Source: a virus. Taken from it: DNA of 24,509 bases. Below are positions 1 to 6,884 of the stretch, one piece after another; positions within the stretch are counted from its first letter, which is position 1; each line of letters opens with the position of its first letter. The translations under genes and the position numbers were made by a program. The notes beneath the pieces were generated by a model. It saw only the letters and a list, made by a program, of their open reading frames with translations, was not told the DNA's origin and did not search any database. The stretch covers positions 1 to 24,509 of IMG/VR virus record IMGVR_UViG_3300020190_004753. One strand, 5' to 3'.

Positions 1-38
1 TAGAAATGCCTATAATGTGGTTAGTAATGTGCCTAGCT

Positions 39-61
39 CACATAAGTCCATGGCTTATGTG
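39..61 (-). other. Short perfect hairpin downstream of the first small gene
   Basis: Arms at 39-46 and 54-61 are an exact 8-bp inverted repeat (CACATAAG / CTTATGTG) around a 7-nt loop. It lies about 20 nt beyond the stop codon of the gene at 80-328, so it could mark the 3' end of that transcript. No T-run follows it on the minus strand, so a classical intrinsic terminator is not supported. I see no gene in bases 1-79. Confidence 0.35.
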
Positions 62-79
62 GTGGCAACAAAGGACTTT

Positions 80-328
80 TCAAAAATTCCAAACCTTACC
101 TGATAAACAGCAGTGATAATGTCCTGCTAAGACAGCAAGTATATCCTTATAAAGGTCCCACAACCTATCTGGATACTGCTCATAATAACCATCAATAATA
201 AAACCTATATCGTAGGCTTTAACCACGCCTTGTGGCCCACGAATGTATAACCAAGTGATTGGCCCATGATCACTCTCTTTGACTATCTCTTGAGCAAATT
301 CAAGATTGTTAATTTTTATCCAGTTCAT
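80..328 (-). CDS. Hypothetical protein, 82 aa
   Basis: I do not recognise this family. The reading frame is open from ATG at 328 to TGA at 80 and begins 13 nt after the 3' end of the tRNA-Arg gene, so it may be made from the processed tRNA transcript. The product is rich in Trp and Tyr, has no obvious membrane segment, and carries a CC pair near the C-terminus. No convincing ribosome-binding site precedes the ATG, so expression is less certain than for its neighbours. Confidence 0.5.
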   Translation of the reverse strand: MNWIKINNLEFAQEIVKESDHGPITWLYIRGPQGVVKAYDIGFIIDGYYEQYPDRLWDLYKDILAVLAGHYHCCLSGKVWNF

Positions 329-341
329 TGATTATTTAACA

Positions 342-419
342 TGGCCTGTCCGAAGGGACTTGAACCCCCGACCCACAGCTTAGAAGGCTGTTGCTCTAAT
401 CCGACTGAGCTACGGACAG
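342..419 (-). tRNA. tRNA-Arg (anticodon TCT), CCA encoded
   Basis: The minus strand folds into a full cloverleaf. The 7-bp acceptor stem CTGTCCG / CGGACAG pairs perfectly, the anticodon stem is ACAGC / GCTGT with loop CTTCTAA, giving anticodon TCT (codon AGA), and the T-loop is TTCAAGT. The discriminator base is G and CCA is encoded at 342-344. It is the last of three consecutive tRNA genes. AGA is a frequent codon in AT-rich phages, consistent with a supplementary role. Confidence 0.93.
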
Positions 420-424
420 ATATG

Positions 425-507
425 TGGTGCGACCGGCCGGATTTGAACCGGCACGCCGAAGCGGGAGATTTTAAGTCTCCTGTGTATACCTATTTCACCA
501 CGGTCGC
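425..507 (-). tRNA. tRNA-Leu (anticodon TAA), CCA encoded
   Basis: A class II tRNA of 83 nt with the acceptor pair GCGACCG / CGGTCGC, an anticodon stem GGAGA / TCTCC around loop CTTAAAA (anticodon TAA, codon TTA), a short extra arm and T-loop TTCAAAT. The CCA end is encoded at 425-427. It sits 5 nt from tRNA-Arg and 37 nt from the upstream tRNA-like gene, so the three are probably processed from one precursor that also carries the upstream epimerase message. Confidence 0.93.
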
Positions 508-544
508 TTTGTTTGGTGCCTCAGAAGAGACCGTCACCGAGGCA

Positions 545-617
545 TGGTACCGAGTAATGGAATTAAACCATTGACCTTCGTATTGTAAACGATGCTCTAT
601 CGCTGAGCTAACTCGGT
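545..617 (-). tRNA. Degenerate tRNA, anticodon ACA by folding (possibly TAC)
   Basis: At 73 nt this is shorter than its neighbours. The acceptor stem ACCGAGT / ACTCGGT is perfect, CCA is encoded at 545-547, and D-stem GCTC / GAGC and T-stem AATGG / CCATT form. The anticodon stem has only four pairs (TCGT / ACGA) around loop TTACAAT, which reads ACA (Cys codon TGT), an unusual A34 anticodon. Moving the loop by one base would give TAC (Val) but destroys the stem. The D-loop AGCGATA lacks the GG pair and the T-loop is TTTAATT. The first base of the tRNA is the last base of the epimerase stop codon. It may be a decayed or divergent tRNA; the tRNA origin is fairly sure, the identity is not. Confidence 0.75.
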
Positions 618-1384
618 CAAATATATTTACTTAATGTTTCTTTTGTTTTAGACATATCAGCACAAGTATATTCTTGATAGAACGGTCTAATGTTGTCAGG
701 AATAGGTATCTCTCGCACATCACTACCAATTGTATTAGCAACATCTCGAAAACTCATTGGTTTTCCAGTGCCAATATTCCAAATACCACTTTCTTGTACT
801 TTCAAGAACTTTATGTGATAGTTCACAACTTCATCAACATGAATAAAATCACGCCGATATTTTTCACTTTGTTCAAATAGTGTAATGTAACCATCTTTTT
901 CTTTTTGTAGTTTAAATTTTGTAAATGGACTTGCTTGTGAACCTTTGTGTTCTTCACCAGGCCCATAAACATTAAAATAACGAAAACCTTGTACAGTTAT
1001 ATGTGGCGGATCATTTTGTTTAACATATCGCTCAAAAAGATATTTCGACCAAGCATATGGTGTTCGTGGATCAACAGGAGCATCCTCACGAAAATCTGTT
1101 CTTAATCCATAAACAGATGCAGAAGAGGCGTATTGCATATTCACGGCATTATCATAACATGCTTCAAACAATGATACAGAAAAATCATAATTCTGTTTCA
1201 TTATCTTTTCAACATTTGTTTCAGTGGTCGAACTGATAGCACCGAGGTGTATAACCCAATCAAAATCAGAAACATCTGGCAAATCATCAACCCAATCGAA
1301 GCCAACCACTGTATGTTCAGATGGTATAGCACGATACAAATTTGAACCAATAAAACCTTTATAACCTGTCACAAGAATTTTCAT
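617..1384 (-). CDS. hldD: ADP-L-glycero-D-manno-heptose 6-epimerase-like (HldD/RfaD family)
   Basis: A short-chain-dehydrogenase-fold epimerase that in bacteria converts ADP-D-glycero- to ADP-L-glycero-D-manno-heptose, the donor for LPS inner core. The NAD(P)-binding motif GYKGFIG is at residues 7-13, the HldD-like SSTTETN at 51-57, the catalytic Tyr110-xxx-Lys114 pair in YAWSK, and RYFNVYGPGE and QASPFTKF follow in the order expected for HldD. At 255 aa it is shorter than the usual 310 or so, mainly in the C-terminal substrate domain. It overlaps the upstream cupin gene by 4 nt (ATGA). The stop codon TGA donates its last A to the tRNA at 545-617. A related UDP-sugar epimerase is possible, but the heptose neighbours favour HldD. 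Confidence 0.85.
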   Translation of the reverse strand: MKILVTGYKGFIGSNLYRAIPSEHTVVGFDWVDDLPDVSDFDWVIHLGAISSTTETNVEKIMKQNYDFSVSLFEACYDNAVNMQYASSASVYGLRTDFREDAPVDPRTPYAWSKYLFERYVKQNDPPHITVQGFRYFNVYGPGEEHKGSQASPFTKFKLQKEKDGYITLFEQSEKYRRDFIHVDEVVNYHIKFLKVQESGIWNIGTGKPMSFRDVANTIGSDVREIPIPDNIRPFYQEYTCADMSKTKETLSKYI

Positions 1385-1737
1385 TTTTGAGAATCTCCGG
1401 GAGCAATGCGATAATTATCTTCAACTGAATCAGGCGTACTTACTTCAATAATAGTGCCTTCTTCAATACAAATGACTTGATGTGGCAACAAAGGCGGATT
1501 GTGCCAAGTGTCACCTTCAGAAAGATACTTTACTTGTTCTTCAGCCGTTTTTGTATCAATTGTTTTAACAATAAATTTACCACTTAAAATATACCAAGTT
1601 TCATCTTTCTCGGCGTGAAAGTGCATACTGAACTTTGCATCTTTATTGAAATGCAAAAACTTACCGCAATACTTATCGTTGGTACACCAAATCTTTTCGT
1701 GACCCCAACCTTTCTTAACAAACCCACTCAATCGCAT
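1381..1737 (-). CDS. Single-domain cupin protein
   Basis: A 118-aa small beta-barrel with cupin motif 1 as H39-x-H41-x4-E46-x6-G53 and a second motif containing G75 and H86, so a metal site appears intact. It resembles the mannose-6-phosphate isomerase type II C-terminal cupins and other sugar-nucleotide-associated cupins. It lies between the heptose kinase and the epimerase, overlapping both by a few bases, so it is translated with them. It may be an isomerase or epimerase acting on a sugar phosphate, possibly replacing a missing heptose step, but the substrate cannot be read from the sequence. Confidence 0.75.
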   Translation of the reverse strand: MRLSGFVKKGWGHEKIWCTNDKYCGKFLHFNKDAKFSMHFHAEKDETWYILSGKFIVKTIDTKTAEEQVKYLSEGDTWHNPPLLPHQVICIEEGTIIEVSTPDSVEDNYRIAPGDSQK

Positions 1738-2498
1738 ATCTCTTCCAATTTTGGCGCATAAACGCCCATATGTTGCACTGTTATTGAACTTGCTTTAATT
1801 GCAAATTGAATTGCCTTTTCAATATTAGATTCTAACAAATATTTGTATGCCAATGCGGCAAGAAATGTATCTCCTGCGCCTGTGACATCTACCACTTCAA
1901 CTTTAGGCGCTGGCAAAACTTTTCGATCAAACATAGCACCATCACGACCAAGAGTAACAATTAGTTTATTAGAAAATGTGGATGTTTGTATTGCATCATA
2001 TTCAATAGAATTTATTTTAACAAAACAACCATCGAATCTATGTAACTCTTTTTTCTTTGTATCAATAAAAATTGGACCTTCAAAAAAATTTCTTAGGTCT
2101 TTAATCAAATCATAAGTAACAGAACCTTTATTGTAATCAGAAATGACAATTGCATCATAGCGATTTAAATTAAAGTCAGAATTTAGTTTAACAGCAATGC
2201 AATTATAATCTTCATCGATTCGCACAATATGTTGGCGACTTCTTAAATCAATTAATCTAGTTTTAGTTGATGTACCGCCATGAAGATATTTTACATCACA
2301 ACCAAAAGTTTTTAAATTCTCTAGTACATTACCAGCCATACCAGGCTTAGTTTCTTCATTAGAAAATTTAAAAACAGGAACTGGTGCTTCAGGAGATATT
2401 CTATCAACCATACCGTATCGATAAACATCGATACAATCATCACCGATGAGCAATATCTTGTATTTTTTGCGTAGTTGAATAACCTTCGATTCGGTCAT
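1728..2498 (-). CDS. hldE: D-glycero-beta-D-manno-heptose-7-phosphate kinase-like (HldE N-domain, PfkB fold)
   Basis: A PfkB/ribokinase-family kinase. The N-terminus LLIGDDCIDVYRYG followed by RISPEAPVPV (34-42) is typical of the kinase half of HldE, which phosphorylates heptose-7-phosphate at O1. GMAGNV (53-58) and VTGAGDTF (around 205-212, with catalytic Asp210) are present. It is 256 aa against roughly 315 for the bacterial domain, with shortened lid and middle parts. It is separate from the adenylyltransferase domain and placed after it, opposite to the bacterial fusion order. Its ATG lies inside the upstream gene, giving a 59-nt overlap; no later in-frame ATG keeps the conserved N-terminus, so this start is accepted. 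Confidence 0.85.
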   Translation of the reverse strand: MTESKVIQLRKKYKILLIGDDCIDVYRYGMVDRISPEAPVPVFKFSNEETKPGMAGNVLENLKTFGCDVKYLHGGTSTKTRLIDLRSRQHIVRIDEDYNCIAVKLNSDFNLNRYDAIVISDYNKGSVTYDLIKDLRNFFEGPIFIDTKKKELHRFDGCFVKINSIEYDAIQTSTFSNKLIVTLGRDGAMFDRKVLPAPKVEVVDVTGAGDTFLAALAYKYLLESNIEKAIQFAIKASSITVQHMGVYAPKLEEICD

Positions 2499-2853
2499 AA
2501 TAAATCACTTTCTTGCAATATGTCTCACCGATAACTGATTTACCTCTGTAATCAGAACCTTTAACCATTATATCAGAATTTTTTACAAGTTCAATTAGTT
2601 CTTCATCAGTATCAAAAACAATTACCTGATCAACCGATTTCAAAGCCTCGAGCATAGTCTTACGCTCAAATTCATTATTGATTGGTCGAGATAAACCTTT
2701 TTTGGTTTTGATTCTTCGATCCGTATCAATAGCAACTGTCAAATAATTACCAAGAGATTTCGCATATTCAAGTAACTTTATATGCCCAATATGCAGAATA
2801 TCAAAAGTACCGTTAACGATTACTTTGTTGTCTTTTTTTTCAGTCAACCACAT
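2440..2853 (-). CDS. hldE: D-glycero-beta-D-manno-heptose 1-phosphate adenylyltransferase-like (HldE C-domain)
   Basis: A stand-alone nucleotidyltransferase of 137 aa corresponding to the C-terminal half of bacterial HldE. It would transfer AMP from ATP to heptose-1-phosphate, making ADP-heptose. VNGTFDILHIGH (residues 13-24) carries the HxGH signature, and a late GYSTTQKI matches the ISTTxxI-type ATP-binding motif of cytidylyltransferase-like enzymes. It overlaps the upstream carboxypeptidase gene by 14 nt and the downstream kinase by 59 nt, so the four sugar genes look like one translationally coupled block. Glycerol-3-phosphate cytidylyltransferase is the main alternative, less likely given the kinase next door. 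Confidence 0.87.
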   Translation of the reverse strand: MWLTEKKDNKVIVNGTFDILHIGHIKLLEYAKSLGNYLTVAIDTDRRIKTKKGLSRPINNEFERKTMLEALKSVDQVIVFDTDEELIELVKNSDIMVKGSDYRGKSVIGETYCKKVIYYDRIEGYSTTQKIQDIAHR

Positions 2854-3580
2854 AGTATGTATGTTGATAGTTATAGGTAGCTATAAATTCAGCTTCAGGT
2901 ATTCGTGTTTTGGTGTTTTTACTGCCTAAAACAATTACAACTCTTTTTCCAATTTCAGTATTTAACATCATCACAATACAACCACCAGCTGGTGTTGTCC
3001 ACCCAGTTTTGCTTACTATGAAAGTATGTCGCTGACCAATAATTGGATTTGTGTTGCGAAAAAAGAACCATTTTTTCTGTATTTTAATTTGTATCACAGG
3101 CGTTTGACTTGCCTGTACAATTTCAGGATATTCTTTGGCTGCCAAAACTAATCGCACTAACTCCTCTGCGGTACTAATATTCATCGGACTAAGACCTGTT
3201 GCTTCAACAAACTTAGAATTTTTCATGCCAAGTTTTTCGGCTTTAAGATTCATATTATAAACACATTGAGATTTGCCACCTGGAAATTTATCACATAACA
3301 AAATTGCAGATTCGTTATTGGAACCAACAAGTGACATTTGTATATGTTGTGCTCGTGTAAACTTTCCTATCTTTTCGTTTAAATCTTGTTTAGCGTCTAA
3401 TACAACCATAGCAGACATGAGTTTTGTAATAGATGCAATAGACCTAACTTCACTGTGATTTTCACCTTGAATAATAGCACCGTTTTCATTTGTAACAAGC
3501 CAACTTTGTGCTGTAATTGGTTGTGAATAAGAAAGCGATGTTAAAATTATTAGTGTAAGTGTGATTAGTTTACTAAACAT
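2840..3580 (-). CDS. Secreted DD-carboxypeptidase/endopeptidase (peptidase S11, PBP7-like)
   Basis: A 246-aa penicillin-binding-protein-fold serine peptidase. Residues 1-25 form a signal peptide (basic start, hydrophobic core, likely cleavage after TAQ or nearby), so it should act in the periplasm. The three catalytic motifs are visible: Ser50-xx-Lys53 (SITK), Ser87-Asn-Asn89, and Lys191-Thr-Gly193. This family removes the terminal D-Ala of peptidoglycan stems or cuts DD-crosslinks. The protein lacks the C-terminal amphipathic-helix domain of larger DacA enzymes. It is the first gene of the heptose block and may remodel the wall during infection or lysis. Confidence 0.88.
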   Translation of the reverse strand: MFSKLITLTLIILTSLSYSQPITAQSWLVTNENGAIIQGENHSEVRSIASITKLMSAMVVLDAKQDLNEKIGKFTRAQHIQMSLVGSNNESAILLCDKFPGGKSQCVYNMNLKAEKLGMKNSKFVEATGLSPMNISTAEELVRLVLAAKEYPEIVQASQTPVIQIKIQKKWFFFRNTNPIIGQRHTFIVSKTGWTTPAGGCIVMMLNTEIGKRVVIVLGSKNTKTRIPEAEFIATYNYQHTYYVVD

Positions 3581-3591
3581 TTTATTAGAGT

Positions 3592-3607
3592 AAGTAAATA
3601 TTTACTT
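3592..3607. repeat. Perfect 16-bp palindrome between carboxypeptidase and DoxX genes
   Basis: AAGTAAATATTTACTT is a perfect palindrome in the only gap (29 nt) between these genes, 12 nt upstream of the carboxypeptidase ATG. It is AT-only apart from the outer G/C positions and has no loop, so it fits a dimeric protein-binding site better than an RNA terminator. It may be an operator for the carboxypeptidase-heptose block. Confidence 0.45.
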
Positions 3608-3609
3608 TA

Positions 3610-4068
3610 CTATTGTTTCTTGTTTACTGCTACAGCCCAGTTACCTCTAAGAGCAAAGTAAAGTCCACCGACCCATAAACTAAAGTGTAGATAGTCAGTT
3701 AAAATAAAAGCAACTAGACTTTCGGGCTTGAGTACTACCCAAATTACTCCAGTCATTACACAACACATAACCAATCCGGAAAATCTAGTAAGTGCATCTC
3801 CAAATTCAGCAACATATGGCAAGTCACGAATCTTTGCTAATGTTGTTAGACCACCTACCAAAAGACCAAAGCCAGCCAATATTTCACCATAAACAACAAA
3901 CCACCAAACCAACGCTGACAATCCAAATGCAGCACCAGCGGCGGGATCAAATGGCATCTTGGCTATACCTTGTGTAATAAACACCATGGCTAGTGGTATT
4001 CGTAACAACAAGTTACTCCAATCAAAATCTGGCAATGCGTTCCAATAATTTTTTAAAATCTGTTTCAT
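3610..4068 (-). CDS. DoxX-family integral membrane protein
   Basis: A 152-aa membrane protein with four hydrophobic segments (roughly residues 21-40, 48-75, 93-113 and 120-140). The N-terminal LLLRIPLAMVFITQGIAKM is the hallmark of DoxX/DoxD proteins. The family includes a subunit of archaeal thiosulfate:quinone oxidoreductase and many uncharacterised bacterial redox-associated membrane proteins. It follows the cytochrome c gene by 25 nt with an AGAG ribosome site, so the two share a transcript. A role in quinone-linked redox chemistry is inference from the neighbour only. Confidence 0.85.
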   Translation of the reverse strand: MKQILKNYWNALPDFDWSNLLLRIPLAMVFITQGIAKMPFDPAAGAAFGLSALVWWFVVYGEILAGFGLLVGGLTTLAKIRDLPYVAEFGDALTRFSGLVMCCVMTGVIWVVLKPESLVAFILTDYLHFSLWVGGLYFALRGNWAVAVNKKQ

Positions 4069-4093
4069 AATTTTTCTCTTACACTTTAAAATA

Positions 4094-4390
4094 TTACTTT
4101 AATGTAGCAGTATAGGCCGCAATATTTTTAATATCAGCGGGCGTCAGTTGTGCAGCAAAACCCCACATCAAAGCGCTTTGTGGTCCAACCTGTTCTTTAT
4201 TTTTGTAGGCAGTGAGTTTTTTCTCAATGGTAGCCGCAGGCTGTCCTGCCAACTTAGGACCTGTACCGCCGCCGGCCTGTGCGCCATGACAGGCAATACA
4301 GGTGCCGTATTTAATTTTACCTGCTGCTACATCTTGCGCCATAGCAGGAACAGATAAAAATACTAAACTTGTTAATACAATCAATTTCAT
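4094..4390 (-). CDS. Secreted class I cytochrome c
   Basis: A 98-aa precursor with a signal peptide ending at AMA (about residue 18) and a mature domain of about 80 aa. The haem site is Cys31-Ile-Ala-Cys34-His35, and Met75 in SALMWGF is the likely distal ligand, as in cytochrome c553 or c4-like domains. GPKLAGQ follows the haem motif as is typical for proteobacterial examples. It would be exported and need host Ccm maturation, then shuttle electrons in the periplasm. An AAGGA ribosome site lies 8 nt upstream, and a promoter is visible at 4430-4459. A phage-borne cytochrome c is unusual. Confidence 0.92.
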   Translation of the reverse strand: MKLIVLTSLVFLSVPAMAQDVAAGKIKYGTCIACHGAQAGGGTGPKLAGQPAATIEKKLTAYKNKEQVGPQSALMWGFAAQLTPADIKNIAAYTATLK

Positions 4391-4429
4391 TTTATTTCCT
4401 TTTAAAAATTAAATTTACTAATACTGTTA

Positions 4430-4459
4430 ATTATAACATAAACATTTTGGTCATGGCAA
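4430..4459 (-). promoter_or_regulatory. Sigma70-type promoter for the cytochrome c-DoxX unit
   Basis: TATAAT (4430-4435) and TTGCCA (4454-4459) are separated by 18 bp on the minus strand, 39 nt ahead of the cytochrome c ATG. The -35 box is also the 3' arm of a hairpin that covers the stop codon of the upstream reductase gene. Confidence 0.7.
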
Positions 4460-4472
4460 CCTTTTATTGCCA
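4454..4472 (-). other. Stop-codon hairpin ahead of the cytochrome promoter
   Basis: TGGCAATAAAAGGTTGCCA forms a six-base-pair stem (TGGCAA / TTGCCA) with the TAA stop of the saccharopine-dehydrogenase-like gene in its 5' part. There is no T-run after it, so it is not a standard terminator. Its downstream arm coincides with the -35 box of the next promoter. Confidence 0.5.
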
Positions 4473-5477
4473 ATAACATTGACTATATTGACTGGACCAA
4501 ATGCTGTCATAATCAATATCTTCAATTCTTACCCATCCACGTTGATTGTCCAAAGCACCTTTTTGCCATGCATCTAATACCGCCATGACACCATCACCTG
4601 TGGTGCGCTGTATGGCAGTGGCACCGGGCACACTTTCAATGCGTTTGCTGTATTGCTTGATGTACATTTGCTCGTCTATAAGTCCTGTGACATTGATCAG
4701 AATATACACGTAGTCTTGGTTTGTTTGTGGCACAGATTTGTTAAATATTTCAACAAAACGCCGGAAATTTGAGGCCAAGCCAAGATCATCTTTCAGGAAC
4801 TTCATTAATGCCCAGTGTCCGGGATAACGCAGAGTTTTGTAATCAACTGATTGCGCTCGCCCTTGCCAAGTATCAGCCATACTGCCTAAGCCTCCGCTGG
4901 TGGTTGCGGCCTCTAGCAGTTGTCCTTCAAAATTGACCCGTTCCAGTTCTTCAAGAGGATCAAGCATGACTCTTTGCTGTTTGCGTATGGCCGGACAAGG
5001 ATGTATGTATTCGTTGATCAAACCTTCAGTGTTCCAAGTTCGGTAATAGCCCATGTGATTATTGGTGTTTGCAGGCAAGGCTCCTACACGAATCTCAATG
5101 TCTTCCACTTGATCAAACTGAGCAGCCATGTGGTTGGCGATCACGCTGACCATACCAGGAGCAAGTCCACATTGTGTGACGAATCGTGCGTTGTTCAAAG
5201 TCTTTACATAGTTGGTGACATCAACGCTTTCTGTGAGATCAAAATAATCAACGCCATGTTCGTTACATATCCCAGCGATCTGTTTGTTCAAAAAGAACGG
5301 AGTCGATGCCAACACGCCATCTACCTGTGCAATAATCCTGTGCAATGTGTCACGGTCATTGAGATCATGGCCATTGGTCTGATCATAGCCTGCAACCGCA
5401 AAGTCAGGATTTTGAGATAAGATATTTTGGACATAAGATCCAATATGACCTAGGCCCAACACAGCTAATTTTTTCAT
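4464..5477 (-). CDS. Saccharopine dehydrogenase-like NAD(P)-dependent reductase
   Basis: A 337-aa enzyme with an N-terminal Rossmann motif GLGHIG (residues 8-13), then a central catalytic part containing CGLAPGM and TSGGLGSMADTW, and KTLRYPGH, all typical of the saccharopine dehydrogenase / lysine-6-dehydrogenase family. Members reduce or oxidise imines of lysine-derived or polyamine compounds; the exact substrate cannot be assigned. The gene is visibly richer in G+C than its flanking genes, which suggests a bacterial origin. It overlaps the upstream 78-aa gene by 4 nt and is two genes from the DadA-like oxidase, so joint action on an amino acid is plausible. Confidence 0.8.
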   Translation of the reverse strand: MKKLAVLGLGHIGSYVQNILSQNPDFAVAGYDQTNGHDLNDRDTLHRIIAQVDGVLASTPFFLNKQIAGICNEHGVDYFDLTESVDVTNYVKTLNNARFVTQCGLAPGMVSVIANHMAAQFDQVEDIEIRVGALPANTNNHMGYYRTWNTEGLINEYIHPCPAIRKQQRVMLDPLEELERVNFEGQLLEAATTSGGLGSMADTWQGRAQSVDYKTLRYPGHWALMKFLKDDLGLASNFRRFVEIFNKSVPQTNQDYVYILINVTGLIDEQMYIKQYSKRIESVPGATAIQRTTGDGVMAVLDAWQKGALDNQRGWVRIEDIDYDSIWSSQYSQCYWQ

Positions 5478-5710
5478 ATTTTATCATCCATTTCAAATTG
5501 TTCTAACATACGATCTCTATCAGCAAATTCTTTATCTTTATTGGCTCTCCACCATTCGAGATACTTATTCCAATCGCTATCGAACTTTTCGCGTTGCAAG
5601 ATTTCTGTAATTTTCGTGCAGGGTATAATGTAGTTTTCTGACAACATAGATCGAACAGCTGCCCATTGACAATGCCAATACATTATTATAATTACTGCTA
5701 AATTTTCCAT
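5474..5710 (-). CDS. Hypothetical protein, 78 aa
   Basis: No family recognised. The N-terminal 15 residues are hydrophobic (ENLAVIIIMYWHCQWAAV), the rest is charged with several Trp (EWWRANKDKEF). The gene is one nucleotide from the DadA-like gene and overlaps the reductase by 4 nt (ATGA), so it is translated in the middle of this metabolic unit. It could be a small membrane-attached accessory protein. Confidence 0.6.
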   Translation of the reverse strand: MENLAVIIIMYWHCQWAAVRSMLSENYIIPCTKITEILQREKFDSDWNKYLEWWRANKDKEFADRDRMLEQFEMDDKI

Positions 5711-5711
5711 T

Positions 5712-6884
5712 TTATATAATCTTCGTTATTTGTTTGGCTGTGGCAGGAGCTATAGTCCAACCCAAATGCCCATGGCCAGTATTATAAAAAACTTTAACTG
5801 ATTTAGTACTAGCCCTCACTATAGGCATCATATCAGGTGTCATGGGTCGAAGGCAAGCCCAAGGATTAAACTGATCGGTCTTTAAAGCCGGAAACATGGC
5901 ATGGCACCAATCCAGTAAAGGTCGCACACGGCTCATAGTTATATCTTTATTATATCCTGTAAACTCTGCGGTACCTGCTATGCGTAATCGATCACCTAGA
6001 GTGCTGGTAACGATCTTGCGTTCATCATCTAACAAACTTACACGTGGAGCATATGTTTTAGATTCCTTATCTAATGGAATAGTAACACTATAACCTTTAA
6101 CTGGATAGACGGGTAATCGTTCTCCAATTTCTCGCGCTAAATTTTTGCTGCCAGTGCCGGCACAAACTACTATACGATTATATGCTGGCACCAATTCCTG
6201 TAAAGTAGTATGAGCGCCATAGTAAAACTTCACGCCTTGTTTTTTTAGATATTCAGCCAAACCCATGCAGAACTTGTGTATATCGCCCACACTATCGCTT
6301 TCAGTCCAAGCGCCACCAATGATGCGAGTATTATATCGTAAAGAAGGTTCTATTTCTTTTACTTGATCTGCGGTGCACATTTGCCAGTCACAACCCATGT
6401 GCCGATAGGTTTTACCTTCTAGTTCGGCTGCTTCTAGATATTTGATATCTGTATATACATGTAGTATGCCGCTGCGTGAGTGATCAAACTGTATGCCAGT
6501 TTCATCAATAATATTATTGTAAAGAATGCGGCTTTCAAGCCCTAATAAAATTGTGTCTTGTGTGCGCTGATGACTGGAATTTTCTTGTGTATGTTTGACA
6601 AACTTTAACAACCAAAAAATCATGTCTAAATCAAATCTAGGTCTTATTAACAAAGGCGCATCTGAACGCAGTAGCCATTGCATACCACGTTGTATATTTG
6701 GCCATGTAGTCCAAACTTGACTATTGCTAACACTGATCTGACCTCCGTTAGCACGGCTGGTTTGCATACCTGCATAGTGTTCGCTATCATAAACAGTAAC
6801 ATCATGGCCCGCTTTGGCCAGGTAGTAGGCGGTGGTAAGACCAACAACTCCTGCACCAATTATCGCACAAAAATATTTTGTCAT
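5712..6884 (-). CDS. dadA: D-amino-acid dehydrogenase-like FAD oxidoreductase (DadA family)
   Basis: A 390-aa DAO-fold flavoenzyme. The FAD-binding GAGVVG motif is at residues 10-15, with an acidic residue about 20 positions later at the end of strand beta 2 (VTVYDSE). The C-terminal motif GHGHLGW matches the DadA GHG-LGW signature. DadA oxidises D-amino acids (D-Ala best) to 2-oxo acids and ammonia and passes electrons to quinone at the inner membrane. It is about 40 aa shorter than the E. coli enzyme. Glycine oxidase-like activity is the main alternative. It overlaps the upstream 65-aa phage gene by 4 nt, showing it is embedded in the phage genome and not an assembly join at this point. Confidence 0.83.
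   Translation of the reverse strand: MTKYFCAIIGAGVVGLTTAYYLAKAGHDVTVYDSEHYAGMQTSRANGGQISVSNSQVWTTWPNIQRGMQWLLRSDAPLLIRPRFDLDMIFWLLKFVKHTQENSSHQRTQDTILLGLESRILYNNIIDETGIQFDHSRSGILHVYTDIKYLEAAELEGKTYRHMGCDWQMCTADQVKEIEPSLRYNTRIIGGAWTESDSVGDIHKFCMGLAEYLKKQGVKFYYGAHTTLQELVPAYNRIVVCAGTGSKNLAREIGERLPVYPVKGYSVTIPLDKESKTYAPRVSLLDDERKIVTSTLGDRLRIAGTAEFTGYNKDITMSRVRPLLDWCHAMFPALKTDQFNPWACLRPMTPDMMPIVRASTKSVKVFYNTGHGHLGWTIAPATAKQITKII

Noticed and set aside
341-574. A 77-codon plus-strand frame
   Set aside because: It runs across three tRNA genes on the other strand and encodes only their complement.
4920-5420. A 166-codon plus-strand frame
   Set aside because: It is the antisense shadow of the saccharopine-dehydrogenase-like gene, whose family motifs are clear on the minus strand.
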